Below are positions 25,930 through 39,110 of a stretch of DNA of 64,000 bases, piece after piece. The position numbers and the translations under genes were made by a program. The notes under the pieces were generated by a model, which was not told the DNA's origin, did no database searches, and saw only the letters and a program-made list of their open reading frames with translations. This stretch comes from Branchiostoma lanceolatum (lineage: Eukaryota; Chordata; Leptocardii; Amphioxiformes; Branchiostomatidae): NCBI RefSeq assembly GCF_035083965.1, contig NC_089740.1, positions 8,863,552 to 8,927,551 of the forward strand. Direction: 5' to 3'. Each line of letters opens with the position of its first letter. Positions within the stretch are counted from its first letter, which is position 1.

Positions 25930-28190
25930 TGACAAGATTTGAGCGGAAAAAATGTGGAAGAAACGGAGGTTGGGAGAGTCTTGACTGGACACAGCGAGAT
26001 CGACACTAGTACGCCAAGACTGACACCTGACACCGCTGGACAATACCGTCAATCAACCGCTGTTCTTGAGCACACCTGGCGAGGCTCTTATGGAGTTTAC
26101 CCGGTTACTGAATTTCGTATGTATCTATGTGTAGCAAACTGCTAGACCAAAATTGGACGCATCAGTTGAATCCGGCCGTTGGTGAGGGTTTTGTACTGCA
26201 GAATCTCACTCTTGAAGGTGTCAGCGGCCCTTGTGGCAGTGTTATGCTATGTTTTGCTTGGCATCACGCTCTGTGATTCACTTAGGGCCTTCGGAAAACG
26301 AAGTTTTCAGGTCAACAATGGGGTCACCACGCCTGGTTAGACTGAATGACGGACAGAATGCCTCCCATGACACGCCGTGGGATAAGACAAGGCGGTTTCT
26401 GCCGCTGTTTTTATTCCCGTTACATGAAGGTACGTGGGTGGTTCCCACACAGTGTGCATGGGTTGGCGACATAAAGAAAACGGAACAAAATAGAAAGCCC
26501 CGGGCCGACAAATACGCCTAAAACACGTCAAAAACAAGCCAGACCCATTCTTCTAACTCTGCTTGGAGTGTAGGTGTAGAGTGGCTTCGTCAGGTAGCTC
26601 CATGACATGTCAAGAAGTTGAAATAACAGACGAAAAACAAGAAACTGGGAACGATAGAGGCATAGTCGATATGAAGAAAAGGGAGACTTAGAATAAAGGA
26701 AAAGAATGTGTGCAAGCGCAACCGAAGTCGCCATGAGGAAGCTACCGACCAGTGCAAGAAAGCCTATCATGAGGACAAGACACCGAGAGAGAGAACTTAA
26801 AGTAATTCAATGTCTGAAAACATTGAAACATCATTTGAACAAGTAAGGAACTGAACTACCCAAGAGCAACTGTGCTCATGCCAGTATACGTGGGCGTACT
26901 TTGGAAACACACATTTTAGTCCGGGAATAAGAATACTGAGTAATTTGGAGAAAGAACATGACCGTGTATACTTTGAATCATGACAAACGTGATAGTTTCA
27001 GCAACAGTAGCTGTTGAAAGGACAGCGGCATTTCTCGTACGTTTCTCAGCCGGGATAATTGTTTATTAGGCGGACATACCAGGCAGACAGGATCGCTTAT
27101 TACAAACTTGTTTGATTAAGTATCAGGTTCCAACCGTTAAAGCATTTTGAAGAATATCATCTGATGGTGAGCAGAGCTTTATGTCTCGAATATTGCGGGT
27201 CAGCTACCGAAGCATGGAAACGTATGAATGAGACTTGATACTTTGGACAACTTGTGTTATTCGGGTAGAGAAGATAATTAACGGATGTAATCAAAGCAAA
27301 TGAGTACCGTATTTGCATCGTCAATAAGAAACATTTGTAATACGTCAGTTATACAGATTAACATCATTTTGCAAAGGTATGAGATCACAAAACTATTTTT
27401 ATTACAGATTTCATTGCATCAAAAGTTGAAGATTTATCGTTTGGAATGTGGACTAGCTGGGTACTGACAATGTAGCTCATTTCGGTCTATAACAGAAAGT
27501 CCTTTTTAAAAATTTGCTCATCTATTCCATTAATTTCCTTCAAAATTACGATAACTAAGAAATCAAATAGTAGCGACCTTACCGAAAACATAACAATCCA
27601 CTGTCCATGTCACAAAATATAGGCAACATGAATGATATATACCAAGAAAGTCTCCAGTACAGAGAGTTGACCACGCTTTGACCACGCTTTCACAACTACA
27701 TATTATACTTTAAGGAGTCGAGTTACTAGAAAACTAAGTTAATGATAAGAGAAACGTGAGGAAAACTGACCTGATTCTACTAGTGTCTCAAAGCTTTGAA
27801 TGTACAAGCATTGTGTTATTTGCATGTCGTTGCATTGCATTGGAAATAGAAACCTATAATGATCTGTGCTGACAAAAGATCAACGTATGATTATATTGAA
27901 TATGATAAAATAACATAACAGTATTCCTCCTCGTGCAGCATCGATAATATACAGCTTGTGCTTATGAATTTGCCTTCAAGTTTGATATCTGTTGAATTAT
28001 AATTTCAAAAGTTTGGCATAAGAAAACAAACTCGTAAGTCTTTGTGCCATTCAAAAATTTCCTGATACAACGTTCAAGTCTTTGAATTACATCCTTTTGA
28101 AACATCTATAGACATTTCTTGATACCTAGTAATATACATATAACACCTACAGCTTCCTACGTAATACATTGTAGTTAGGTAACTGATGTC
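25930..28190. other. Intergenic stretch between the two Ig genes
   Basis: No exon is supported. It contains a half-copy of the group D MITE at about 26466-26576 (AATAGAAAGCCCCGGG and TTCTAACTCTGCTTGGAGT). The 5' region of the GPI-anchored gene should lie in 25928-26200; I see only a weak TATA-like CATAAG near 26092 on the minus strand. Confidence 0.4.
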
Positions 28191-28197
28191 TCTAGAT

Positions 28198-31100
28198 TCA
28201 AATGATCTTTTCGGGGGGAGGTTTGATTAATTCCTTGTTCTTCATCTCCATGGCGCTGGCAGGTCCGTCATATCCGTTTCCGGCGGTGGTATAGAGGATG
28301 TTAGCCCTGTAGCTGCTACCCACCGACCGACCTGTGGGAACGTAACATAACGTCAGGTGGCAAAGTGGCCTTGTAGTCAAGCTTCCCTCTCACTGGACCC
28401 GCAGCACGCTGGCGGCGTCGCTGCTTCCCTTGACTTTGATTTATAATGGGAATATCATACAAAACGTACAAGTATGGCCAAGAAGACAACAAAACACACA
28501 AATGAAATTCGTTGAGTGCTTTGTCAATTCGATCGACCGCAGCGACGACGCCAGCGTGCCGCGGGTCCAGTGAGAGTGTAGCTTTAGGGCTAATGACTTG
28601 CAATCTTAAGGTCCTTGGTTCGAGTCCCTAACTAGCAGACCCCAATGTTGTGCAATGCAAAGAATTATACAATAAAGATTTGCTGCTTTCCTTGTAAGAC
28701 TAACTCACTTGGAGAGTCGGACATCAGGCTTGCTTCCCGTTTGTTCCTGAAGCAGTCTTTCTTCACGGCGACCACGGCGGCGACCAGGATGACGAGAATC
28801 ATGGCGGACCCGACCACAACCAGGATGATCTGCGGTTCCGAAAGGATCGGAGTTCCCGACTGGGCTTCTATGACGCCTCCACCGGCCGTCGCCGTGGTGT
28901 GTGGTTCATCCGTCTGGCCTGAAATACACGTAAGGCATAAAATAAAATTACTTTAACCCTTGTCCTGCTTGATTTCCAGAGCAAAAATATACCCCCATTG
29001 CTGAAGGGCCCAGACACCTTTGAAAGAAAAGGTACTAGTTTGATCATTTCTGATTACTTCGCTTTTAATTTGCAACAACCGCGCGGGTATCCTAGGAATA
29101 CCCTCAACACGACAATTGCCAGGGCTAGCATGCAAACATGCATGTGCAAAGCGACAATTGTCGGGCTCAGCAGGACTAGGATTGATAAGATCAGACCTTT
29201 ATTTGTGCCACCTCTGCATAAAGACCACATAGTCATAGTGACAATTTCTTGGTGGTCTTTATTTCCTATTGACTCAATCGTTAAGAATCCTGTCAATTGT
29301 GACCTCCTGTCTATTGTTACAATCATCTTCAAGTCCCTTGAGTGGTCACTGTATTTCTCCAAAAGAATAGAGTGCAGTCTTGCGACGGCGCCAAACGCTT
29401 TCTCCTAATTTTACTCCAGAATCAACATCAACAACTCTTTGATAACTGAACCTACCTCCTTTTCCGGTCGTCTGGACCATGCCAGTGCCTCCTGGCGCTG
29501 TAGCCGGACTGTCCGTCTTCGGTGCTGTTGTGTGTCTTCTGGTAGTCGTTGTAGGTCTAGTTGTTGTAGGTTCTGTTGTTGTGGGTTTTGTCGTTGTAGC
29601 TTCTGTCGTTGTAGGTTCTGAGAAAAGTAAGAACATGACATTGACATTTTCACTATTGTAATGCAACAAGCAATAGCTAACCATTCAAGTTACTCAACCA
29701 GATTGAAAAATCTATTTTTCTCAAGTGTGCGTTACACAAACTCATTCTTGTTGGAAACACTAAGGACGAGTTTCAAGTATTTTCTTTAGTCCTTATTGAC
29801 TTCGCGGTAGGCTCAAGCTACTAATACTCAGTTTATCATAACACTTCGAGAGGTAAGTGACTCAAGTTCAAAGGGCTGGCTACTCCACGCATGCGCAGAT
29901 GTCTAAAAAAAGATGAAATCGTCGTAGCTACTCTGTTTTTCTAAGCCACAACCCTTCTAACATTTTCTTGGAGATTAGTTATGCTTTGGTCCCATTTCCA
30001 AGGCGGGACGCGGCCGGGCAGCTTGTGGGAACGAAAGATATGGTATGAACGACAACAAAAGACGCAAAACTTAAAAGAAATTACTCCTTACAATATATTG
30101 TGTATTTTCTTGATATGGATCTTTTTTTTATTTCTCGTTTCTGCAAACAGCCCGGCCGGGCCCCGGATTGGAAATGGAACCAAAGCTTTACTCGTCATCA
30201 CAGACTGACCTGGCGTGGTGGTGGGAAAGAGGACCCCTATGGTGACCTCCGCCCTCTCCGTGACGACGGGCCGAGGTCCTGACGTCACGCACTCGTACGT
30301 CACGCCGTCGTCTGCCTCCGTCACCATGAAGGTCGTCCTCAAGGTCGCGTTCCCGTAACCGTCTGCGTCAACTGATGACGTGTACACACCTGAGATCACG
30401 TGATAATGGAAAACGGTTTTAACGTGATCATGAAAATAGATTCTAATGAAAATGTGCGCATGCGTTGTAAATATAAGGAGGTTCATGTCTCTAAATACGC
30501 ATGAGCGGCACTGCATTGTGGGTAATATCTCAAATGCGGAGGCGCCTCATCCTTAGCATCTATTGGCCTGTATCAGCCGGGACCAAACAAGAAGTACATA
30601 TTTCACTGCGCATTTCCCTATCAAGCATCTCTTTTTTTCTAAATGTTCATATTCAATTCCTTGAATCTTGGATAAAGCCGGACGTCTTTGCAAGAGGAAG
30701 CAAGGAAGCCATTTACATCAGGTCCCTAGCTACAACCATCCCTCAATAGTGACGGCGGGCGCCACAGACTAATTCTTTTTAAGTGTTCATATTGTGCTGA
30801 AAAGAGACACTAGTGTACAAGCTGACGGCATCCATCTATCCATTCATCCATTCATTAACTCACTCATCCCTACCCACCGTTGACCCCCTGTCCGTCCCTG
30901 TACCACTCCAGTTGAGCTGCTGGCCGGCCCCACCAGCTGTTACAGACCAGCGTCACGTTGGTGCCGAGCTGCAGCTGTCCGGCGGCCGGGGAACCCTCGA
31001 TCGTGATGACTGGGGTCTGCGGCTGGACTGGAGGAAAAATTACAAACATTTCGTAACCTATGTCAAAAGTAATCAAACAAGCCAATCAGTCGTCTTCTGT

Positions 31101-34100
31101 GTCTTCTTATATACACGTATATATGAAGTACTCTAGTTTAAATGTTCGACATAGCACACATTGAAAAAACGACGAGTCTATGAATTTTCAGGTCTAAATA
31201 TGGCCTTCTTCAGGACAACTGACCCATAGCTTTAGTCATGTGACCTTTTGGACACGTGACTTCAGTTATGGGTAAAAGGGTTAATCAAAGTGGTTGATAA
31301 TGAAATTGAACTTTTCTGGTCTACTTGAAAGTCTTTTGACCCTTAAACTCAAGTGTCGGAAGGTCAACAAAGTAGATTTAATTTATCTACTGCAGAAGTT
31401 AGATTTGGGTGAAGCTCGCGATGAACGGGAGAAAGCAAGGACAGTTGCAGGGTGTTCAGACCACTGCAGTAGCAGAACGCTTACTACTCTTATAGTATAC
31501 AGGTCCTAATAGTGTTTTCATATCGTCTGTACCTCTGACAAATAAGTCCACGGTATCGGTAAGGCTTTGGAACGTGTCCCTGTCTAGAACAGTACAGCTG
31601 TACTGGCCCTCATCCGACACCAGCACCGGATCCAAGATGACGTCACTTCCGTTCACCTGTAGCCTGTCCCTCAGTGTTGGTGGGATCAGAGCATTTGACC
31701 CTGTCGTTTGCTGGATATCGATAAAGATAAGAGGTACTTTTTTTTTTAAATGAAGATTAAATACATACACTTGAATCTGAATTGATTAGCCGTTGCAAAG
31801 GACCTTTCGGCGTGACACAGACCACACCCATTTGTTTTAAATCTAACTGCTGTTTGAAGAAATATTCTATTAGATTAAAGCCTCTATCAAAATTGGCAGC
31901 TTTAGAACCAAACACCACTCAGTTTAGAGTCTTTCAATCACTCCATAGCAGGCTTTGGGGGGGGGGGGGGGGGAATTATACTACACTTTTTGCTGATGAC
32001 TTCTTTTTGTATACATGTATACTGGGTCGTTTGTGCAGCCAGCCCGTAACCATTAGGCCCGTAGAAGCTGCACAAACCACCGGCCCAGTATAAAATAAGT
32101 CATCGGCAAAAGTGTCGACAAAGCCCACAAAAAGGCACAGAGAGCCTGCTATGGAGGCTATCAAAAACATCCGTATTGGTGAACAGAATGTTGGCCCAAA
32201 CAGATTCACTGGATACCCTTCGCCCGTAATATGATACTAGATTTGAAAGACTCTAAACTGAGCAATTCATTGTGGAAGCCAGATGCTTATTATGTATAAA
32301 ATATTTGTGTCAAGAATTGCAAAAGTGAGTCCCGGGGATTAAAACTCGTGTCCGTGCGTACCTCAGCCACCAGCCCTCTGTCGTTGTACCAGCTGATTCT
32401 CAACACCGGGACGTCTCCTACGTCACAGGACAGCCGGGCTGGGCTACCGGCGAGCGCGGCCACTCCGCCCCCTGTCACAACCAAGATGAAGAGAAGGCTT
32501 ATTAGATGACCATCATTAATGCCCACTTGAAAATAATGACGGAAAGGGATTCGGTTCTTACCTCGGCATGATAGATTACAATGCATTGTCTGTTTCTCTG
32601 TATGTGCAGTTCTGGCACGGGACAAAGATAGTCTCTGCCAGACTAACCGCGTCGGCTATAGAGTTAACATTTGCCGGGGGACTTTGGCCATGGATGATAA
32701 CATTTCCATCCGCAGTTATAATATTGCAATATTGGACCCTATCTCCATAGCCGACCCCCTTCATACAGTTGACTCTATTTGGCCAATTTCTACTATTTTC
32801 CCAGCGACCCGCAGAGGCTGGTAGAGTCTAGGACAAAGAGAGCTGTAATGGCTTAAGAGATGGGATTTTCTTTAGAGCTAACAACAATGATGATAATGAT
32901 ATACCTAATGTACACGTCTGTATATGTTTTTCCTAGACTGGATACGATTTCCCTTCTTATCTACATACCTGGCAGGTCTGTTGTCATCTCAGGCGAGTCC
33001 ACGTGTGACGCTACCGTTGTTTTGGCCATATCTGTTGTTTCAACTGAAGAAAAAAAAGTAAAGGATTGCAGGACAAATAAATCCAGTATGTAGCATGCTA
33101 GTCATTCACCATCTTGTTAGATGGCGTTAGTGATATAGATAGCACCCTTTCAACAACATTGCCTAGTGGAAGCTTTGTGCTCGCCGCTTAATGTTTGCTT
33201 GGACATGTTATTCACACATACACACACACACGCACACACACACACACACATACACATATGTACACAGACAAACTGACAGACAGGCACATCAAAAACAATA
33301 CTTAAGTTTATTGGTGGTGCTAGACGTAATTAAGAAGTCATTTTATCATTCAAACTGACCTGTGGCGACGTCCAGTGTGATTGTGGCGGTTTGTGTGACG
33401 ACAGGAGCAAGACCGGAAGACACACATTCAAAAACTGCGCCGTCATCCACCTCCGTAACTGTCAACAGCAACGTCAGGGTGGCGTTGCCAAAACCGTCGG
33501 AGTTTTCCACTGCTGCATAGGTGCCTGAAAAGAAGATGTTAGAGACACTCATAGCAGGGTTGTTCAATGTAATAAAGATGTACAAAACAAGTCATAAATC
33601 TACCCGGAGATAACCGTCAAGTACCTGAACATCACCTGTGTCAATCGTGAATTGATTGTCCAGTAAACAGGATGTTTTATAGCCCTTGAGAGTGTAACTG
33701 TAAGAGGTGTGGTAGACGTGGAGCCCAGGGAAATGATGTTATAGCTTATAGCCTGCTGAAACAAAATATGAAATTACCGCCGATAATCAGCCCAGTCGCT
33801 ATGTCATTTTTTCTGTGTCATGCGGCCAAGTCCTCATACCACCATATACACCTTAGGGTACTTTTATGATATCATTTGCGCCATGTTGGAGTGCAGTGAA
33901 CGTCTGTTAAACACGTCAGCATGCTGTTGCTGTGTTCTAATTACCCGCCAGCATGCTCGCTGGGATTCAAATTATAATCATCATGGCGTCTATATGCAAT
34001 CAATTGCGTCTATATGCATCCGACTTTTGCAAGACTTTGCTTACCATTAACCACTTGTCCGTCCCTGTGCCACTCGAGCTGAGCCGCCGGGCGGCCCCAC

Positions 34101-37100
34101 CAGCTGTTACAGACCAGCGTCACGTTGGTGCCGAGCTGCAGCTGGCCGGCGGCCGGGGAACCCTCGATCGTGATGACCGGGGTCTGCGGCTGGACTGGAG
34201 GGAGAGCAGCAAGTCATACATAGTCAGACTGAGCGCTAAGGGTATATATATAAATGAACGCTCCTCGGAATCGCATAACCGGCAAACGGTCGCATACAAC
34301 ACTGTTCGTAGAGATTTACTAAGCATCATGCTTATAAGAAACCCAGCAACTACAGTAATCGTAGACTCGTGTCTTTCTTGAAACTTTATTCTTTTATTCG
34401 TACAAGACTTAAAGATATGTCATTGCTATTACATAATCAGAGAGCATAATTGCTATTACATCATCATTGTTATTGCATGATCATATGATAACCACTGAGC
34501 GATAAATAGTTTAAAAAAATAACAGTTAAAGATACTTTGAATAGTTAAAACAGATTTTATCACCTACTACACTGTACATACCTCTAACCAGCAGGTCCAC
34601 TGTAGAGATCTGGGTGGTAAAACTTGTATCCAGCACAGCACAGGAATAAGAGCCTTCATCCGGTAGTCCAACACCTTGGATTATGACGTCACTTCCGTTT
34701 ACACTCACTCTACCAGCTACCGCTGGTGGGATAAGAGGCGATCCAACTTGCGGTATCTGAAACGTAACCTAAAAATTAGCTTCAAGTGACCTTTGACCTA
34801 TTTTGAAGTCACGTGTCCAGCATAAACGGATCAATCACATTGAGGGCGGCTAAAGTCACAGTTCGCTTGTACTTTATCTTAAGTTTGAAAGGAAATTTTT
34901 ATTGACACAACAATAGTACAGCGACTTTCGTAAGATTCACTACACCTATACATGCAAACAGTCAAGTGGATACGAATTATCTAATCTATAAATACGTACA
35001 TACATACCTATACATATGAATGAATATGAGTAAATCAACATGTTAAGTTCAACGTATCATTTACGCAATTGGCTATACGATCAGGACATTCTTTGATATG
35101 TTGAGCTATTTGTATACAGTTAAGGTTATCTCCCCCTAGAATGTAGAATGTAATTCAAAAAGTTCTAATTGTAATCTTACCTCAGCCAATAGACTGTTCC
35201 CTTTCGTCCACGTGATTCTGAAGGTGTTGACGTCACCGATAGGACACGTCATCACAGCTGTGCCACCGACTAGTGCCGACACCTCTGCTTCGGCTGGGGG
35301 CGATGACATTGTTTTAGACCACTCAATCACAAATACTTTTCGGATGACTTCTGAATGAAGCAATTCGATCAAACATATTTGCAATGCAACAGGTTACCTT
35401 GGACTATTAGAGATAGATAAACAAACCGCGAACGAGCGCTGCACAAACCCCGAACACGTTTTCTTGTCAGAAGGCTGACATCGTCTATTACGCATTATTC
35501 GCCTAACATGAAATCATCTTCCTATTATCTCTAAACATAGGTGATCGCAAAAGAGAATAGCGTACAAGTGTTGTATATCGTTGATACTGTAATATTGAAA
35601 TTATGTTATATCAGAATTCTAGTGAAATAGAAATATTTCAAGCTTTACCCAAAATTACATTATAGATACCAAACGTTTCAATACAGTATTTGTCATAGCT
35701 CGAATTCTGATCTTCGTATGACTGTGTTTATTATATATGCTTGTCTGTATTGGACTACCCAACCCAAATGCTGTTATCTAATTGTTTTGTTATCATATTA
35801 ATAATTGTATTAGTCAGTTGTAATTTCTATTTTCAGATGTGATGTTTGATATTAGCTACTTGCTCCGTGTCCTGTATATTCTTTTGTTGTTTAATAAAAA
35901 AATATTTTGTCTTCTGATAGTATTCATCAATGGTTTCTACAAAGATTGAATGCATGGCATAGAACGTTTTAACTGCGTGCATGGGCACGTGAGAGTACAG
36001 GACATTTGTGCTGACCAACGATTTCGGATCCATGATACCACTCAAGGACAAACCATCTACGGGAGGAATGGAGGGGGTAAGATGTTCTTAGTGTTTTTCA
36101 ATTCCTTTTCCATTTCTCTTTCTCATGTCTAGATTCCTCTCACCTTTCGCCTTTATAAGATCTTCACCATTTTTATCTTCCATACCTAATAATATTGTTT
36201 TTAAATTTGTATTAATAATCTCTCCCCCGAACATGACTACCGAATGTCCACCAATGAAAAAACAATAAAGTAGAACAGGTCGGAACCTTCGGTCCTGGAC
36301 AAATATTAGAATTACACCCCAGACGACTGGACTAATAGACACGACCTAGTTTCGTCGGCATGGTCAGTTCGAAAGTTGTCAGACGTGCATCAGTGAAAAC
36401 ACAATGTACTTTGCTGAATGTTTGAAGCCCGTTAGGACAGAAAAAATATATGCTGACGTCATAATAAAATAGTTGATTAAAGGGCTGGTACGTACAAAGT
36501 AAACTGGTGATCATAATGTGCGCCTAGTATGACGAAAATGCAGAAGATTTGCGATCTCTAAGTTCTTTTTTTAGTCCTTGTAGATTTTACTGGGAGCCCC
36601 CTCAACTCAAATGACTTTTAACTGGTAAATGATAAATTGTGACATCATATTCAAAATGTTAACCTTAATTAGGTTTTAATAAACTCACCATGATGACCAA
36701 AGGTTAAAAGGGCAGTCCTTACATCCAGGGTATTGGCCGTTAGTACCCTACTGTATAGTAGGTCAGTGACGGTGTGTACACAGTTGTTGTATAACAATTT
36801 GACAACAACAGGCTTGCAGGCCGAGAAACACACGTGCTGACGCCCGTGCATTGCTTACACGTGTTTTATGATTCGTTGCACAATTTGGAAGCTCAGCAAA
36901 TACTCTGATATCGGAATATCACATGCAAAGCAAAAAAAACTTTTGAAAATGCTATCCCTCCATAATTTTCCATGTGACTCACTCTAAAACTGCATGTGTA
37001 ATTTGCATTTCCCTATGTTAGATCTAGTCATCAAATATCTGTATCCGTATAACCGGTATAACCACCCTTCGGCGTAACACACCAGCTTCGCAGGCACGCG

Positions 37101-39110
37101 GCGCGACAGCAGCTAGTTGTGAATACACTGAACGGCCTGTCACACCTAGTCTTTGCGCATCTGACTGCAACCGTTCTTTAAAGCTATTTAGTGATGATGC
37201 TCCTACCGTACTTGATGACAACTACTATGGTTCTCGGAAAATACGAATACACAGCAAGCCTTGGTTGATAACTCTGGAAATATAACCCTTTCACAATCAC
37301 GTGCACGGGTAGCAGCTGGCTATATCATACCGAACGACCTACCACACCTTTGTTTCTAATACCAAACTTTATTACCTGAAGAGGCCCCTTCTGTTTTTGA
37401 CGATAACGTGTTCCATCTAGCAATAGAACCTGTTGTAGGTAAACATGTGAATAAGCTATGTATACCAGAGGAGTTATAAAGCCACTCAGAAGGGCTATAT
37501 TTTGGTAACACTAATAACAGCTGAAGTACTTTAAACCGTGCACACCGAATGTTTTATAAGGCCAGGCAACAGCTGTGTAGATATGATTATAAAGCTGTGC
37601 AGATATAATCACTGGCGTGTGTTTTATTTCCAGTCTTCTGCCGACAGGCCTAATGACTAATAAGGGGCAATTAAATGTATTTAAACCGTGATCTCACCAA
37701 TAGCCGCATTTTCCTGTTTCCAAGGAAAAATAAGCTTTTTGCTACGTTTTGTGATCCATATCAATATTCATTGTATTTTGTTGGCTTCTTATTAACGATA
37801 TACACGAGATAACAAAAGATCCTCTGCATGTCCGAAAAGAAACAATAAATTGAGTTGTTTTAAATATTCCATCTCGTTCAAATCGTATTCTTGATGTCTT
37901 AGGAAGTGGTTGACTTTAAGTAAACTAGCTAGCGAGGTTTGTACCAAACACCTGCAGTGCTGTTTGTTCGTCTGTCTTATTGTGGGTTTGATCAACCTAT
38001 TTATCAAGATCTTATAAGATAAGCAAACCCATGCATTACCGGGCACATGGCAACTACATGTGCTACAGACACTATGAAAGTGGCATAGATTCATAGCCTC
38101 TATAGCAGGCTCTCTGCTGTGCCTTTTGGGGGGGGGGGGGCTTATAATACACTTTTGCTGCTGACTTTTTTAAACTGGGTCATTTGTGCAGTCAGCTCGT
38201 AACCATTTGGCCAAATGGTTCTGATATTAGTGTTACTATTTGGCCAAATGGTTACGGGCTGGCTGCACAAATGACCCAGTACAAAAAGAAGTCATCAGCA
38301 AAAGTGTATCATAAGCCCCCCAAAAAGGCCCAGAGAGCCTGCTATGGAGGCTAATAGATTCATTCATTAAACGTGTGAAGGCACAGCCACATTTAGCATA
38401 CAATTCTATATCGTTTGATTTTGGTGAGACTGTGAGAGAATCTACCGTCGGTAAGAATACTCAACATTTTTCTCTATCATAAAATTGCTCGATTTCGTAC
38501 GACATATCCGCGAATGTCCTACGGATGTACCCAACTTCGTAGATCTGTCGTCCGACCAAGATGACCGGGGCCTAACAAGGCCATATCTAAAGCCCGGCTT
38601 TGTATGGTGTATAGCGTCGATCCATCATGTAACAGCTGGCTGTAAGTTTTGAACAGATATCACCGCTATTCAGATGTCCCTCTTCCGAACCTCATATTGA
38701 AACGATAACCCCCGATACACAGATGAATGTTACCACATCATAAAATAAATCGAAATGATTTCTTATAAAAAGCTTTTTAATTTATGATAACAAGCAGCTC
38801 AGCATCATCCTATCCCACCTTCTTCTAATGTTTATGACTTCAAACGTTTCTGTATGGCAAAACTTTCTTGTACCTTTTTGTACGATAAGTGTAAAGTGAA
38901 CGCCACATGAAAAAAACATCTAACTTACTAGGGTTACGCCACATTTTAAACCCTTACACATACAGATTGCGGACTTTTACCTCTATAAACTGCGGGATGG
39001 AAGAACAATCAGCAGACCTTACCTGCAATTACTAAGTGAAGACAGAAGACGGATACGCAAAGGTGTTGAAACCACGTCTTCTTCGTCATGAGTCCACGGT
39101 GAAGAAACAT
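28198..39110 (-). CDS. Type I membrane V-C-V-C immunoglobulin-superfamily receptor with mucin-like stalk, 629 aa
   Basis: Thirteen exons join in phase: 39110-39023, 35293-35181, 34756-34582, 34194-34045, 33524-33360, 33043-32969, 32471-32362, 31710-31533, 31027-30878, 30389-30210, 29617-29456, 28918-28709, 28331-28198 (1890 nt). Signal peptide (core FQHLCVSVFCLHLVIA; Met8 may be the real start). V1 about 30-125 (Cys46, Trp58, DEGSYSC); C1 126-230 (Cys154, DDGAVFEC); Thr/Ser linker 231-255; V2 256-351 (DEGQYSC); C2 352-461 (DDGVTYEC); Thr-rich stalk 462-530 with PTTTEATTTKPTTTEP repeats; TM 546-567; 62-residue tail with three Tyr and no ITIM or ITAM, ending KPPPEKII. Every Ig domain is split by an intron (phase 0 in V, phase 1 in C), and each V-C unit starts and ends in phase 1, so units can duplicate cleanly. 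N-glycosylation sites recur (NGS, NVT, NAT). The likely role is surface recognition or adhesion; the ligand is unknown. Confidence 0.88.
28379..28585. mobile_element. MITE, group E (CCTCTCACTGGACCCGCGGC termini)
   Basis: The left end CCTCTCACTGGACCCGCAGC and the right end (inverse of CTCTCACTGGACCCGCGGCA) frame a GC-rich stem (ACGCTGGCGGCGTCGC). A second copy lies at 49262-49470. It sits in the last intron of the V-C-V-C gene. Confidence 0.65.
28577..28640 (+). mobile_element. tRNA-like SINE fragment
   Basis: The sequence TAGGGCTAATGACTTGC, an intervening stretch, then the B box GGTTCGAGTCC resembles the tRNA part of a SINE. It directly abuts the MITE at 28379-28585. No closed cloverleaf is seen. 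Confidence 0.35.
29983..30186. mobile_element. MITE, group F (GCTTTGGTYCCATTTCCAA termini)
   Basis: The ends GCTTTGGTCCCATTTCCAA and the inverse of GCTTTGGTTCCATTTCCAA continue into matching GC-rich arms (CGGCCGGGC). The right edge is 23 bases from the donor of the exon ending at 30210, so it inserted into the first bases of the intron. Confidence 0.65.
31943..32159. mobile_element. MITE, group B copy with poly(G) tract
   Basis: The inverted arms contain ACTCCATAGCAGGCT and AGCCTGCTATGGAGGCTA, and the interior is a hairpin (GATGACTT, ACTGGGTC, CAGCCAGCCCGTAACCATT and inverses). It is the same group as 38094-38353 and lies in the intron inside V2. An outer inverted repeat (CTCAGTTTAGAGTCTTTCAA, about 31919 and 32242) surrounds it. 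A run of 17-18 G at about 31960 may be an assembly weak point. Confidence 0.6.
32629..32830. mobile_element. MITE, group A, 9-bp target duplication
   Basis: The ends TAGTCTCTGCCAGACTAACC and GGCTGGTAGAGTCTA are imperfect inverted repeats. The flanks GGACAAAGA at 32620-32628 and 32831-32839 are identical. Interior motifs (GGCTATAG, TTGGACCCTATCTCC, GGCCAATTTCTACTATTTTC) match the other group A copies. It lies in an intron of the V-C-V-C gene. Confidence 0.8.
33208..33262. repeat. (CA)n microsatellite
   Basis: An interrupted CA repeat within an intron of the V-C-V-C gene. Confidence 0.8.
37024..37240 (-). mobile_element. LINE 3' remnant (polymerase C terminus)
   Basis: The minus frame reads SSSTVGASSLNSFKERLQ, the conserved ending of CR1/L2-type non-LTR polymerases. 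It lies in the 3.7-kb first intron of the V-C-V-C gene, on the same strand as the gene. The frame runs to a stop at 37024. Confidence 0.55.
38094..38353. mobile_element. MITE, group B, 9-bp target duplication
   Basis: The inverted ends TAGCCTCTATAGCAGGCTCT and AGAGCCTGCTATGGAGGCTA are flanked by ATAGATTCA at 38085-38093 and 38354-38362. Most of the element folds on itself (TGGGTCATTTGTGCAG, GCTCGTAACCATTTGGCCAA and inverses). It lies in the first intron of the V-C-V-C gene. Confidence 0.85.

Noticed and set aside
29439-29661. Plus-strand Cys/Val-rich frames
   Set aside because: They are antisense to the Thr-rich stalk exon (29617-29456), whose splice phases match the adjoining exons.
32471-32971. 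Boundary between two separate Ig genes
   Set aside because: No signal peptide, ATG exon or poly(A) signal was seen in the interval, and the linker exon (donor phase 1) joins the next V exon in frame.
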